The notes beneath the pieces were generated by a model, which worked only from the letters and a program-made list of their open reading frames with translations, was not told where the DNA came from and did not search any database. Position numbers and translations under genes: made by a program. A DNA stretch of 64,000 bases from Billgrantia kenyensis (GTDB taxonomy: Bacteria > Pseudomonadota > Gammaproteobacteria > Pseudomonadales > Halomonadaceae), in contig NZ_JACEFT010000008.1 in NCBI RefSeq assembly GCF_013697085.1, positions 1 to 64,000 on the forward strand, written 5' to 3'. Of the stretch, positions 30,622 through 38,238 are shown in pieces; position 1 is the stretch's first letter, and each line of letters opens with the position of its first letter.

Positions 30622-31015
30622 AACGCCTCGCAAGATGTGAAAACTCGTCCTCCCAGCGGGACATGATGCGGGACTCCTGAGTCATTCTTACTTGCGGATG
30701 CTTATCGAGCAATAGATGCCCTTGTTCAAGAATGCTCCAGCCTAGAGGGATGGGGCAGATGCCGAGGTCCGCTACACTGAGTTTCTCCTCAGGCAGTCCT
30801 AGCGCTTCTTGCCAGTCAAGCGCAAGGAGCTCAGGCCGAAGCCTGCGCTCCAAGGGGGACTCCAGCCAATCAGTAAAGGCAACGGCGAGATCGTAGTCGC
30901 TCAGCAAACCATGGTCACCACGTGCGCGTGACCCGTATAGCCAAAGCGCTGCTATATCCTCTCGCTCCGTTGCGAGCGCGACCAAGCGCTCAAGCATGTC
31001 AGGCTGCATGTTCAC
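30614..31015 (-). CDS. mntA: MntA-type nucleotidyltransferase antitoxin
   Basis: This 133-residue minimal nucleotidyltransferase carries Gly28-Ser29 then ten residues and Asp40-Tyr-Asp42, the GSx10DxD active site. In characterised pairs it neutralises HepT by transferring AMP from ATP to the HepT tyrosine. The gene begins within the last codons of pilC (ATGA overlap at 31012-31015) and ends inside hepT. Transcription and translation are therefore likely coupled to the pilus operon. A second ATG two codons later is possible. Confidence 0.9.
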   Translation of the reverse strand: MNMQPDMLERLVALATEREDIAALWLYGSRARGDHGLLSDYDLAVAFTDWLESPLERRLRPELLALDWQEALGLPEEKLSVADLGICPIPLGWSILEQGHLLLDKHPQVRMTQESRIMSRWEDEFSHLARRYG

Positions 31016-32244
31016 AACACCGTTCCCAGCTCGAAAATCGGCAGGTACATGGAGACCACCAGGCCACCGACCAGCACGCCCAGCACCACGATGATCAGCG
31101 GCTCCAGCAGCGAGGTCAGGGCATCGACCTTGTTGTCGACCTCTTCCTCGTAATAGTCGGCCACGCGGTTGAGCATGGCGTCCAGCGAGCCGGACTCCTC
31201 GCCGATGCCCACCATCTGCACGGCAAGCGCCGGGAACAGTTCGGTCAGGCGCATGGCGAAGTGCAGCTGCTGGCCGGTAGCGACGTCTTCACGCACCTGC
31301 CGGGTGGCACGCTCGTAGACCAGGTTGCCGGTAGCGCCGGCGGCGATGTCCAGTGCCTCCACCATGGGCACCCCGGCGCCGTAGGTGGTGGCCAGGGTGC
31401 GGGAATAGCGCGCCACCGCCGACTTGTCGAAGATATCGCCCAGCACAGGCACCTTGAGCATGAAGGCATGCACCCGGTAGGCGAACGAAGGCGAACGCTT
31501 GATGCCCTGGCGCATCAGGTAGACGAAAGCGATCAGCCCGCCCAGGCCCCACAGCCAGTACTGCTGGGCGAACTCGGAAAGGGCGATGGTCATGCGGGTC
31601 ATCGCCGGCAGCTCGGCGCCGAAGCCGTGGAACAGGCTCTCGAACTGGGGCACCACCTTGATCAACAGCAGCGCGGTCACGGCGACACCCACCAGGATCA
31701 CCGCAATGGGATACCACAGCGCCTTCTTCACCCGGCCCTTGAGCGACTCCACCTTCTCCTTGTAGGTGGCGACACGGTCGAGCATGCGGTCCAGCGAGCC
31801 GGAGCTTTCACCGGCCTCCACCAGGTTGCAGAACAGGCTGTCGAAGTGATCGGGGTGGTTGCGCAGCGCCTGCGAGAAGCTCGAACCGGCCGCGACCTCG
31901 TTCATCATCTGCTGGACCACGGCGCTCATGGCGGGCTTGCGAATGCTCTCGGCCACCACCTGGAAGGCCTGCAGCACCGGCACCCCGGCGCGAATCATGG
32001 TAGCCATCTGGCGGGCGAAGAGCATCACGTCGCGGGGCTTGATCTTGCCCATGCCGCCACCCAGCCCACTCTTGCGCCGAACCCGCTTGACGATGATGTT
32101 CTGGTTGGCCAGTTCGCGTTCGACCTCGAACTTCTCGGCAGCCACGACCTCGCCGCTCACCAGCCTGCCGCCGGGCCCCTTGCCCGACCAGCGCCAGCGA
32201 TAAAGCTTCAGCTTACGTGGCGCTCTCGCCGTTTTCGTTGCCAT
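31012..32244 (-). CDS. pilC: Type IV pilus inner-membrane platform protein
   Basis: This 410-residue protein has two GspF/PilC repeats and three TM segments, with the hallmark LARQMATMIRAGVPVLQAF and, in the second repeat, RTLATTYGAGVPMVEAL. It anchors PilB and pilin at the cytoplasmic face. It lies 78 nt after pilB. It ends in the FELGTVL sequence expected at the PilC terminus, so the toxin-antitoxin insertion did not truncate it. Confidence 0.96.
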   Translation of the reverse strand: MATKTARAPRKLKLYRWRWSGKGPGGRLVSGEVVAAEKFEVERELANQNIIVKRVRRKSGLGGGMGKIKPRDVMLFARQMATMIRAGVPVLQAFQVVAESIRKPAMSAVVQQMMNEVAAGSSFSQALRNHPDHFDSLFCNLVEAGESSGSLDRMLDRVATYKEKVESLKGRVKKALWYPIAVILVGVAVTALLLIKVVPQFESLFHGFGAELPAMTRMTIALSEFAQQYWLWGLGGLIAFVYLMRQGIKRSPSFAYRVHAFMLKVPVLGDIFDKSAVARYSRTLATTYGAGVPMVEALDIAAGATGNLVYERATRQVREDVATGQQLHFAMRLTELFPALAVQMVGIGEESGSLDAMLNRVADYYEEEVDNKVDALTSLLEPLIIVVLGVLVGGLVVSMYLPIFELGTVL

Positions 32245-32322
32245 AGTTCCCCTGCTGTTCTCTCTGCGTCTCGCTCCCTGCTCTTATTATCATCGGCGCG
32301 AATGAGCGTGGCTTGAGGATTG

Positions 32323-34113
32323 TCAGTCTTTGGTGACGCGGTTCACTTCGGTCAGGCTGGTGACGCCCTGCATCACTTTCAACAGGCCGCTGCGGCGCAG
32401 GTCCGGGTGGCCTTCTTCACGAGCCAACTGATCGAAATCCATGGAGTTGCCGTTGCGCATGATCAGCTGGCTCATCTTGTTGCTGATCGGCACCACCTCG
32501 TAGATCCCCACACGCCCCTTGTAGCCGTGGGTGCAATGCTTGCAGCCTACCGCTTCGAAGACCGTAGCGCTATCGACTTCCTCTTCGGTGAAGCCTTCTC
32601 GCAGCAGTGCCTCGCGGGGGATCTCCGCCTCCTGCTTGCACTGCTTGCACAGCCGCCGTGCCAGGCGCTGGGCGATGATCAGGCTCACTGAGCTTGCGAT
32701 GTTGAACGGCGGCACCCCCATGTTGGCCAGGCGGGTCAGGGTCTCCGCCGCGGAGTTGGTGTGCACCGTGGAGAGCACCAGGTGGCCGGTCTGTGCCGCC
32801 TTCACCGCAATTTCGGCAGTTTCCAGGTCGCGGATCTCGCCCACCATCACCACGTCGGGATCCTGGCGCAGGAAGGCGCGCAGGGCGCTGGCGAAATCCA
32901 GCCCGATCTTGGGCAGCACGTTGACCTGGTTCACCCCCGGCACCTTGATCTCCACCGGATCCTCGGCGGTACAGATATTGCGCTGCACCTCGTTGAGAAT
33001 GTTCAGGCCGGTATAGAGGGTGACCGTCTTGCCGCTGCCGGTCGGGCCGGTGACCAGGATCATGCCCTGGGGATGATCGAGCACGCCCTCATACAGCGTG
33101 CGCTGCTGCGGGGTGAAGCCCAGCGCATCGATGCCGATCTGCGCCGAGGTCGGGTCGAGAATCCGCAGCACGATCTTCTCGCCGTACACCGTGGGCAACG
33201 AGTTGACGCGAAAGTCGATCGAGCGGGTCCGGGAGACCTTGAGCTTGATCGCACCATCCTGCGGCAGACGGCGTTCGGAGATGTCCAGCCGCGACATCAC
33301 CTTCAGGCGCGCGGCAATGCGCGAGCGCATGGCGAAGGGCGGTCGTGCCGCCTCCATCAGCATGCCATCCACGCGCATGCGTACCCGGTAGCTGGTCTCG
33401 TAGGGCTCGAAGTGGATGTCCGACGCGTTGCGGCGAATGGCGTCGAGCAGGATCTTGTTGACGAACTTGACGATGGGCGCGTCGTCGGCCCCGGCGGAGG
33501 CATCCGGGCCGGCCTCCTCGGTGATGTCGACGCCATCCTCGAACTCGAGCTCACTGACCGCATCGTCCACCCCGGCCAGCGCATCCATCATGCTGGTGTC
33601 GTTCTGGGCCAGGTAGGCCTCCAGCACCGGCATCAGCTGGTCCACCGGGCACAGCACCGCCTCGATGCTCAGGCCGGTGGCAAACTGCAGCTCGTCGAGC
33701 TGGGCCAGGGTGGAAGGGTAAGGCACCGCTACCGTCAGGCGATGGTTGCGCCGTACCAGCGGCACCACGCACAGCTTGCGCAGCAGCTTGTCGGGGTACT
33801 CGGTGGCCGGGGGCAGGCTGGCCAGTCGCATCGCATCGAGATCGACCAGCGGCAGGCCATACTCCCAGGCGGCGCAAAGCGTGGCCTGGCGGGCGGTGAC
33901 CAGGCCGGCCTCGATCACGTGCTGCAGCAGGCTGACATCGGCCTCACGTGCCTCGTGCTCGGCCCGCTCGGCGGCGGCGCGGGAAAGTAGCCCGTACTCC
34001 ACCAGGCGCCGGGTGAAACCCCGTAGCCCCTCCAGGTTGGGTGCGGGCTGCGGCTGGGACTCCTGGCCCGCAGGCGCAGAAGAAGCTGTTGGCAGGGTGC
34101 GGTAGTCGTTCAT
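32323..34113 (-). CDS. pilB: Type IV pilus assembly ATPase
   Basis: This 596-residue GspE/PilB ATPase has an N-terminal MshEN-like region, then Walker A GPTGSGKT (~355-362), the Asp box around DPDVVMVGEIRDLETAE, the His box, and two Cys pairs (CKQC, CKHC) of the zinc-binding loop. It powers pilus extension. The MshEN domain in some family members binds c-di-GMP, which would link pili to the LapD signal; that is inference. It is transcribed away from pilA. Confidence 0.96.
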   Translation of the reverse strand: MNDYRTLPTASSAPAGQESQPQPAPNLEGLRGFTRRLVEYGLLSRAAAERAEHEAREADVSLLQHVIEAGLVTARQATLCAAWEYGLPLVDLDAMRLASLPPATEYPDKLLRKLCVVPLVRRNHRLTVAVPYPSTLAQLDELQFATGLSIEAVLCPVDQLMPVLEAYLAQNDTSMMDALAGVDDAVSELEFEDGVDITEEAGPDASAGADDAPIVKFVNKILLDAIRRNASDIHFEPYETSYRVRMRVDGMLMEAARPPFAMRSRIAARLKVMSRLDISERRLPQDGAIKLKVSRTRSIDFRVNSLPTVYGEKIVLRILDPTSAQIGIDALGFTPQQRTLYEGVLDHPQGMILVTGPTGSGKTVTLYTGLNILNEVQRNICTAEDPVEIKVPGVNQVNVLPKIGLDFASALRAFLRQDPDVVMVGEIRDLETAEIAVKAAQTGHLVLSTVHTNSAAETLTRLANMGVPPFNIASSVSLIIAQRLARRLCKQCKQEAEIPREALLREGFTEEEVDSATVFEAVGCKHCTHGYKGRVGIYEVVPISNKMSQLIMRNGNSMDFDQLAREEGHPDLRRSGLLKVMQGVTSLTEVNRVTKD

Positions 34114-34503
34114 GGCGCCTCAGGCGTTAGGCCCACGTGGGGCATGAGCGTAAGGTATACCGCATTCTAGCCCGTTGACCTGAGACATCCCACCACGATG
34201 GCGATTCTCATGCTCGCTGGTATTAACGCTATGATGGATTATGATGAGAATATCCTAATGCCTACGTAGGTAGCGCTTGCGGGCCAAGGTATTTGTAAAT
34301 TAATGTTAGGAAGACGAGACCCGTAAGGGCTTGGAAAGCATGCTGGATCAGGCATTTGTGGCACAAGGCTTGAGCCAGGCAGTAAGGGGGAGGGGGTGTC
34401 CGATGCAGGCACGCCCCAATGAGGCAAGCGCGGCCGCTGTGGCCGCAGTGTAACCGCCCAAGGCTGCCTAACAGCAGCCGCAAGGGCAGCAGAGCAGGGG
34501 ACG
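34114..34503. other. Divergent pilB-pilA promoter region
   Basis: These 390 bases hold the sigma-54 promoter for pilA (34359-34374) and must also contain the pilB promoter, which I could not pinpoint. The ~130 nt between the sigma-54 site and the pilA start form a GC-rich leader. I see no gene here. Confidence 0.6.
34359..34374 (+). promoter_or_regulatory. Sigma-54 promoter of pilA
   Basis: The sequence TGGCACAAGGCTTGAG matches the -24/-12 RpoN consensus (TGGCAC, 5 nt, TTGC/A). It points to pilA about 130 nt downstream. pilA is RpoN-dependent in Pseudomonas, usually with PilR. No PilSR genes are visible here. Confidence 0.75.
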
Positions 34504-34905
34504 ATGGCGATGAGCATGAAAGAACTGATGCAGAAGAAGGCTTCGGCCAAGCGTGGGCAGGGCGGCTTCACCCTGATCGAACTGCTGATCGTGGTGGCGA
34601 TCATTGGTATTCTGGCGGCGATTGCGATTCCGCAGTATCAAGGTTATTTGGATCGGTCGCAAAACGCCGCCTGTTTGGCTGATGCTCGTGCCTTGGCGGT
34701 AGGGGTCGCGGCCAGTAGGGCAGCAGGTGATGATCCAGTAGATGGCATTGATGATGTACTTCCAGATTACAGTAATGCTACATGCGGTCTGTCTATTGGA
34801 GCTGATGAAATTACTTACAACCTGGCAGGCACTGCAGAAGGTGAAGACGGCACTGGTACTGTTCGTATTGGGATTTCAGGTGATGCAGTAGTAGAAGAAG
34901 GTTAA
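34504..34905 (+). CDS. pilA: Type IV major pilin
   Basis: This 133-residue prepilin has the class III leader ending GQGG before the cleavage site and mature [20 protein letters not shown]. Glu5 of the mature protein is present. The pilin has a Cys pair (in NAACL and NATCGLS) that could form a disulfide, though their distance differs from the usual C-terminal D-loop. Three in-frame ATGs (34504, 34510, 34516) compete; AGGGGACG fits 34504. After the conserved helix the gene becomes less GC-rich, as often seen in variable pilins. PilD in this window would process it. Confidence 0.95.
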   Translation: MAMSMKELMQKKASAKRGQGGFTLIELLIVVAIIGILAAIAIPQYQGYLDRSQNAACLADARALAVGVAASRAAGDDPVDGIDDVLPDYSNATCGLSIGADEITYNLAGTAEGEDGTGTVRIGISGDAVVEEG

Positions 34906-34930
34906 TCTAGTTAATTAAATTTAGTATTTT

Positions 34931-34958
34931 AGGCCGGCAGCATTGTCGGCCTTTTTTA
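34931..34958 (+). terminator. Terminator of pilA
   Basis: A 9-bp stem (AGGCCGGCA with TGTCGGCCT, one G-T pair) and 4-nt loop is followed by a run of six Ts, 25 nt after the pilA stop. Confidence 0.88.
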
Positions 34959-34987
34959 TTACCGCGCTATCAATAGGCAAATCTTTC

Positions 34988-35115
34988 TTTGATCTAGCCT
35001 TCCACAACGTCCTGGCTTTCCTCGACCTACTATTTGGCACTTTCGTATGGATCGGCGCCGTCATCTGCATGACTTCGCCCATCTTCTCGGACGTCCACTC
35101 GAAGGCATTCAGGTT
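34988..35115 (-). pseudogene. Decayed 3' fragment of proX
   Basis: On the minus strand this reads LNAFEWTSEKMGEVMQM and continues with a frame-disturbed tail. It is clearly related to the C-terminus of the intact betaine-binding protein at 39529-40392 (LDAFEWTPEQMGEVMLM). Nucleotide similarity covers about 125 bases, with one ~10-nt deletion. No start or other part of the gene remains. Confidence 0.8.
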
Positions 35116-35124
35116 GTATTTATA

Positions 35125-35138
35125 TGAACTATGGTTCA
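35125..35138. promoter_or_regulatory. Retained operator-like palindrome of the decayed toxin locus
   Basis: TGAAC TATG GTTCA is a perfect inverted repeat 12 nt before the decayed toxin start. It corresponds to the palindrome at 38834-38853 in front of the intact toxin-antitoxin pair. Confidence 0.5.
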
Positions 35139-35149
35139 CACACGCGGTC

Positions 35150-35330
35150 ATGGAGAGTATCGCTGAAACGGAAGCTCTGCGATCTGGCTCGCCAAACTGC
35201 GGAATTATAACATCACCAAGAGCCGAAAATGGGATGTTGTTGATCACTTGGCTCCGAAGAGGAAATGGCTCTCTATCTCGAGGCCTGCCTTGAAGAAGGC
35301 GATCCTGCTCTGGTGGCTGCGATGAAGTGA
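35150..35330 (+). pseudogene. Decayed toxin-antitoxin pair
   Basis: The first codons (MESIAETE) match the toxin at 38862 (MKSIAQTE). After a deletion of nearly all the toxin gene, the sequence continues with the antitoxin start (KWDVVDHL). It then loses one base relative to the intact copy (CTTGGCTCC against TTTGGGTTCC) and shifts frame. The downstream similarity (GGCCTGCCTTGAAGAA and GATCCTGCTCTGGTGGCTGC) is still high. Confidence 0.8.
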
Positions 35331-35397
35331 CACCCCCCAGAGCTGCACAGGCTATAGTGCAGCCATCGGAAGAATGAAATGATTATAGGACGATGCC

Positions 35398-35790
35398 CTA
35401 TTGGCGAAGAATCAAAAAAATCCCTCCCAGCGCGGTGATGCCGATGCCTATCAAAAACCATGAGCCGTATAGCCAAACGAGCAGTTGGATCAGTCGTGTG
35501 GGCGGTTTGCTGGCCTCGATTTGATCAAGTTCGTGGCCGTATCGCTTTCTCATCCGCTTTGTGTTGGAGAGCATCAGCACCAAGCCATAGTGCGCCATGC
35601 GTCCCAAGGAGAAAGGCAGACCCTTGAGAGCCAGGCGTTCACCTCCCAAGCGGCCTACGCCGAAATAACGATCTGCTTCATCTATTTTAAAGAGTGCCAG
35701 AATCGCGGCCGGAATAAGTAAAGTTAAATTGAGGGCCATGCCGAGGGCAATGAGAATGGCCAGAATGGTTTCGATCTGATACTGCACCAT
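35398..35790 (-). CDS. Small two-TM membrane protein, paralog 3 (putative immunity)
   Basis: This 130-residue protein starts at ATG 35790 with GGAGAACAATC before it; the frame is open 18 codons further. The N-terminal helix (~8-34) runs into a conserved core, DRYFGVGRLGGERLALKGLP and SLGRMAHYGLVLMLSN. A basic segment follows, then a C-terminal TM helix (~104-128). It is a clear paralog of the two genes at 35914 and 36317, with the core nearly identical and both TM helices diverged. Its position downstream of a putative membrane-acting effector suggests an immunity protein; no family is recognised. Confidence 0.7.
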   Translation of the reverse strand: MVQYQIETILAILIALGMALNLTLLIPAAILALFKIDEADRYFGVGRLGGERLALKGLPFSLGRMAHYGLVLMLSNTKRMRKRYGHELDQIEASKPPTRLIQLLVWLYGSWFLIGIGITALGGIFLILRQ

Positions 35791-35913
35791 GATTGTTCTC
35801 CATATCGGTCCAGCCCTATATTCTTGAGAGAAGCGCTTAGCCAAAGATGTCTAATTTATCTCTAGCCTTTCCTCCTGAGGCGGTGTGATCAGGATGTGGA
35901 AAGCCCCCCCAAT

Positions 35914-36306
35914 TCAGTAGAATAGATACAGAGCGCCGCCCAGCAGCATGAATGCAAGGGTAAACAGTATCCATGAGCTGTAAAGCCAGACGAGCAGATG
36001 AACAAAGCGCCGAGGTGGGGCATTTTTAGCGATCTGGTTTAGCTCACTCGCATAGCGCCGCTTTACGAACTGAGTTTTGGAAAACAGCATCAGTAAACCA
36101 TATTCGGTCATTCTTCCCAGGGAAAACGGCAGGCCTTTTAAGATCAGGCGTTCTCCACCGAAGCGGCCGACGCCAAAGTGGCGGTCGGCTTCCACGATTT
36201 TGAATAGTGAGATAATCGCTGCTGGTACAAGCAGGGCTACTCCAAGGAGCAAGCAAAAGGCGCCAGCGAATATTATGAAGGTTTCAAGGTGGTAGAGCCT
36301 TGCCAT
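35914..36306 (-). CDS. Small two-TM membrane protein, paralog 2 (putative immunity)
   Basis: This 130-residue protein has the same plan as its neighbours: an N-terminal TM helix (ETFIIFAGAFCLLLGVALLV), the core DRHFGVGRFGGERLILKGLP, and a C-terminal TM helix. It is the most divergent of the three in its tail (YASELNQIAKNAPPRR). It starts 10 nt after the stop of paralog 1, so both are probably on one transcript. No Shine-Dalgarno is evident, suggesting translation coupled to paralog 1. Function is inferred from position only. Confidence 0.7.
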   Translation of the reverse strand: MARLYHLETFIIFAGAFCLLLGVALLVPAAIISLFKIVEADRHFGVGRFGGERLILKGLPFSLGRMTEYGLLMLFSKTQFVKRRYASELNQIAKNAPPRRFVHLLVWLYSSWILFTLAFMLLGGALYLFY

Positions 36307-36316
36307 AAGAAAGGGC

Positions 36317-36712
36317 TCAGCTCATGGCAAGCAAAAGGCTGCCGAAAAGAAAGGTGGCGACTCCCAGAAGAAACCAGGTTCCGTATAGCCATATCAGCAG
36401 GCGCGTCAGATTTTTAGGTGGAGAGCTGGCGGCAATTTTCTCAAGTTCAGTTGCGTATCGTTTCTGAATAAAGCTGGTATTAGAGAACATTAGTACTAAG
36501 CCATACTGTGCCATGCGGCCTAGAGAAAAAGGTAGCCCTTTGAGGGCTAGGCGTTCCCCGCCTAGTCGGCCGACGCCAAAATAGCGGTCGGCCTCGATGA
36601 TTTTGAAAAGTGAAATGATGGCTGCAGGAATCATCAAGACGCAAGCTGCCAACATACAGGCCGCCCCTATCGCGGCTATCGTAAACTCAATGTTAGTCGG
36701 CACCTGAGGCAT
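36317..36712 (-). CDS. Small two-TM membrane protein, paralog 1 (putative immunity)
   Basis: This 131-residue protein starts at ATG 36712 by alignment with its two paralogs. Upstream ATG 36736, with AGGAG 3 nt before it, is an alternative. It overlaps the 3' end of the 436-aa gene by 20 nt, so the two are co-translated. The core reads DRYFGVGRLGGERLALKGLP and then SLGRMAQYGLVLMFSN, with TM helices at each end. Tight overlap with the putative effector makes it the best immunity candidate of the three. Confidence 0.72.
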   Translation of the reverse strand: MPQVPTNIEFTIAAIGAACMLAACVLMIPAAIISLFKIIEADRYFGVGRLGGERLALKGLPFSLGRMAQYGLVLMFSNTSFIQKRYATELEKIAASSPPKNLTRLLIWLYGTWFLLGVATFLFGSLLLAMS

Positions 36713-38003
36713 CCTCTTCTTCTGCTGCCCATCCATATACTCCTGAGTGGAGCACATCTCCAAATTGCTTTCCAAGGCCACCCATTACGGATTCGCCGGC
36801 AACGGCACCTCCAGCACTGCCGATGATGCTACATGCAATTCGGCCATGAGGGAGACCTGCCACCGACAAGCATATACGAGAGCTTGGCGTCGTCATGACT
36901 GTGCCAAGCGCAGCTCCACCTCCACTCCCCATCGATCGGCCTGCCAATCCCCCATACTCCACGAACTGTGCCCTTCGGCATTCCATCTCGCGTCCATCGC
37001 GGCAGGCCTGATTAATGCTCGTCTGGGTGGCTGCGATATCCAGGCCGATGCCGACAGCCGCACCGAGGCTCATCAGCCTGTCGACTACCGTTACCTTGGC
37101 AATGGTTTCAGAAATTGTCGGAATGCCAAAGGGGCCGGCATTTCTTGCCGTGCGGTACTCGTGCAACTGCTGGCGGGCTTCGACCTGGATCCTGTCTTTC
37201 AGCGCTGGGTGGCGGGGCAGGCGCAGGGGTTCGTTGACCCAGTGGTTCATTGCCAGGGAGAGGCGCTGGAATAGTCGTGCCCGCTCGGCATGAAAGCGCT
37301 CCCGGGTCATCGGATTCGATGGATCCAGTACCTGGCGATAGAGTTCATCGATCCGCTGCAGAGCCTGCGTGGTTTCACGCATCAGACGGCTTCCTGCGGC
37401 GGAGAGTGTGCCAAGGAGGCTCGCGCTATCTGCAGCCATGCCATTCGAGCCACTGCGTTCGCCCGTCACGGCAATGTCCTGCAGCGGTTGCCAATAGTCG
37501 ACCATGAATTGGCGTTGTTCGGGTGAGAGCTGCTGGAGTGTGGTGTAGACCTTCTGCGCCTCCTCCAACAGGAACTGCTCTTCGGCGGTGCAGAGAGTTT
37601 CGTATGGGTCGGCGAGCACGACCATTTCTCCGGGGAGGATATAGCCGCCCAGGTGCGGGTTGAGCCGCTCGAACATCGCCTCTGTCGCCGCCGTCAGGCT
37701 ATAGGGGAAGAGTCTGCGCTTGATTTCTTCGCGCGTGCCGGGGCGGCGTACGATATGAAAGCCCGGCTCGGCGATAGCGCGGTCGGGGATGGGAGGTTCG
37801 GGCCGACGAACCGGCTCAGGCACTGGTTGCCAGGCCGTAGCGGCTTTCGTGGTACGACTTGAAGCCGGGTAGACGGTACGCTGAGAATTCCATTGCCGGT
37901 GGTGTTCCCAGAAGTCGAGCCCGTCTTCCTTCTCCTCGTACATGCCTGCCATCCATGAGCCGTTCAACGAACCGTCACTGTAACGGCAGGGTATCGAGCG
38001 CAA
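36693..38003 (-). CDS. Putative membrane-acting effector with LysM-like domain
   Basis: This 436-residue frame begins at TTG 38003; ATG 37952 or 37943 are alternatives that would drop the protein-like CRYSDGSLNGSW segment. Residues ~82-131 look like a LysM fold (FHIVRRPGT, then RLNPHLGGYILPGEMVVL). Residues 140-290 are helical and charged. From ~300 on it is hydrophobic and glycine-rich: SLGAAVGIGLDIA, GRSMGSGGGAALGTV and IIGSAGGAVAGESVMGGLG resemble glycine-zipper membrane segments, with four Cys near 334-391. There is no signal peptide. Secretion-system effectors that insert in target-cell membranes have such ends, and three small membrane genes follow. I recognise no named family; the toxin role is inference. 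No secretion genes are visible here. Confidence 0.65.
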   Translation of the reverse strand: MRSIPCRYSDGSLNGSWMAGMYEEKEDGLDFWEHHRQWNSQRTVYPASSRTTKAATAWQPVPEPVRRPEPPIPDRAIAEPGFHIVRRPGTREEIKRRLFPYSLTAATEAMFERLNPHLGGYILPGEMVVLADPYETLCTAEEQFLLEEAQKVYTTLQQLSPEQRQFMVDYWQPLQDIAVTGERSGSNGMAADSASLLGTLSAAGSRLMRETTQALQRIDELYRQVLDPSNPMTRERFHAERARLFQRLSLAMNHWVNEPLRLPRHPALKDRIQVEARQQLHEYRTARNAGPFGIPTISETIAKVTVVDRLMSLGAAVGIGLDIAATQTSINQACRDGREMECRRAQFVEYGGLAGRSMGSGGGAALGTVMTTPSSRICLSVAGLPHGRIACSIIGSAGGAVAGESVMGGLGKQFGDVLHSGVYGWAAEEEDASGAD

Positions 38004-38051
38004 CAGAGCTCAGCTGGCATTTCCGAATCTTCTTACAGCCGGGGTAGGTCG

Positions 38052-38210
38052 TGGATTACAAAAATCCCGTTTTACTGCCTGGCGCTGGCCTGTGGGCCGG
38101 CATTCCTGCTCATTCATCGGCATGGCTTGCCGCATCCGCTTGGACAGCTACTTGAGGATCCTGAATGGCGTCACATTGCACACTCCCTGCGCATTCCTCG
38201 CATAGGCTGA
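38052..38210 (+). pseudogene. Possible remnant of a small gene
   Basis: An open stretch reads IPFYCLALACGPAFLLIHRH, then GLPHPLGQLLEDPEWRHIAH, ending in a stop at 38208-38210. It looks protein-like, with a hydrophobic start and a polar end, but has no usable start codon in frame. It may be the tail of a gene lost at the island edge, or chance. Confidence 0.2.
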
Positions 38211-38238
38211 AGGTAAGCCCAGCAGAAGGAGGCGGCTC

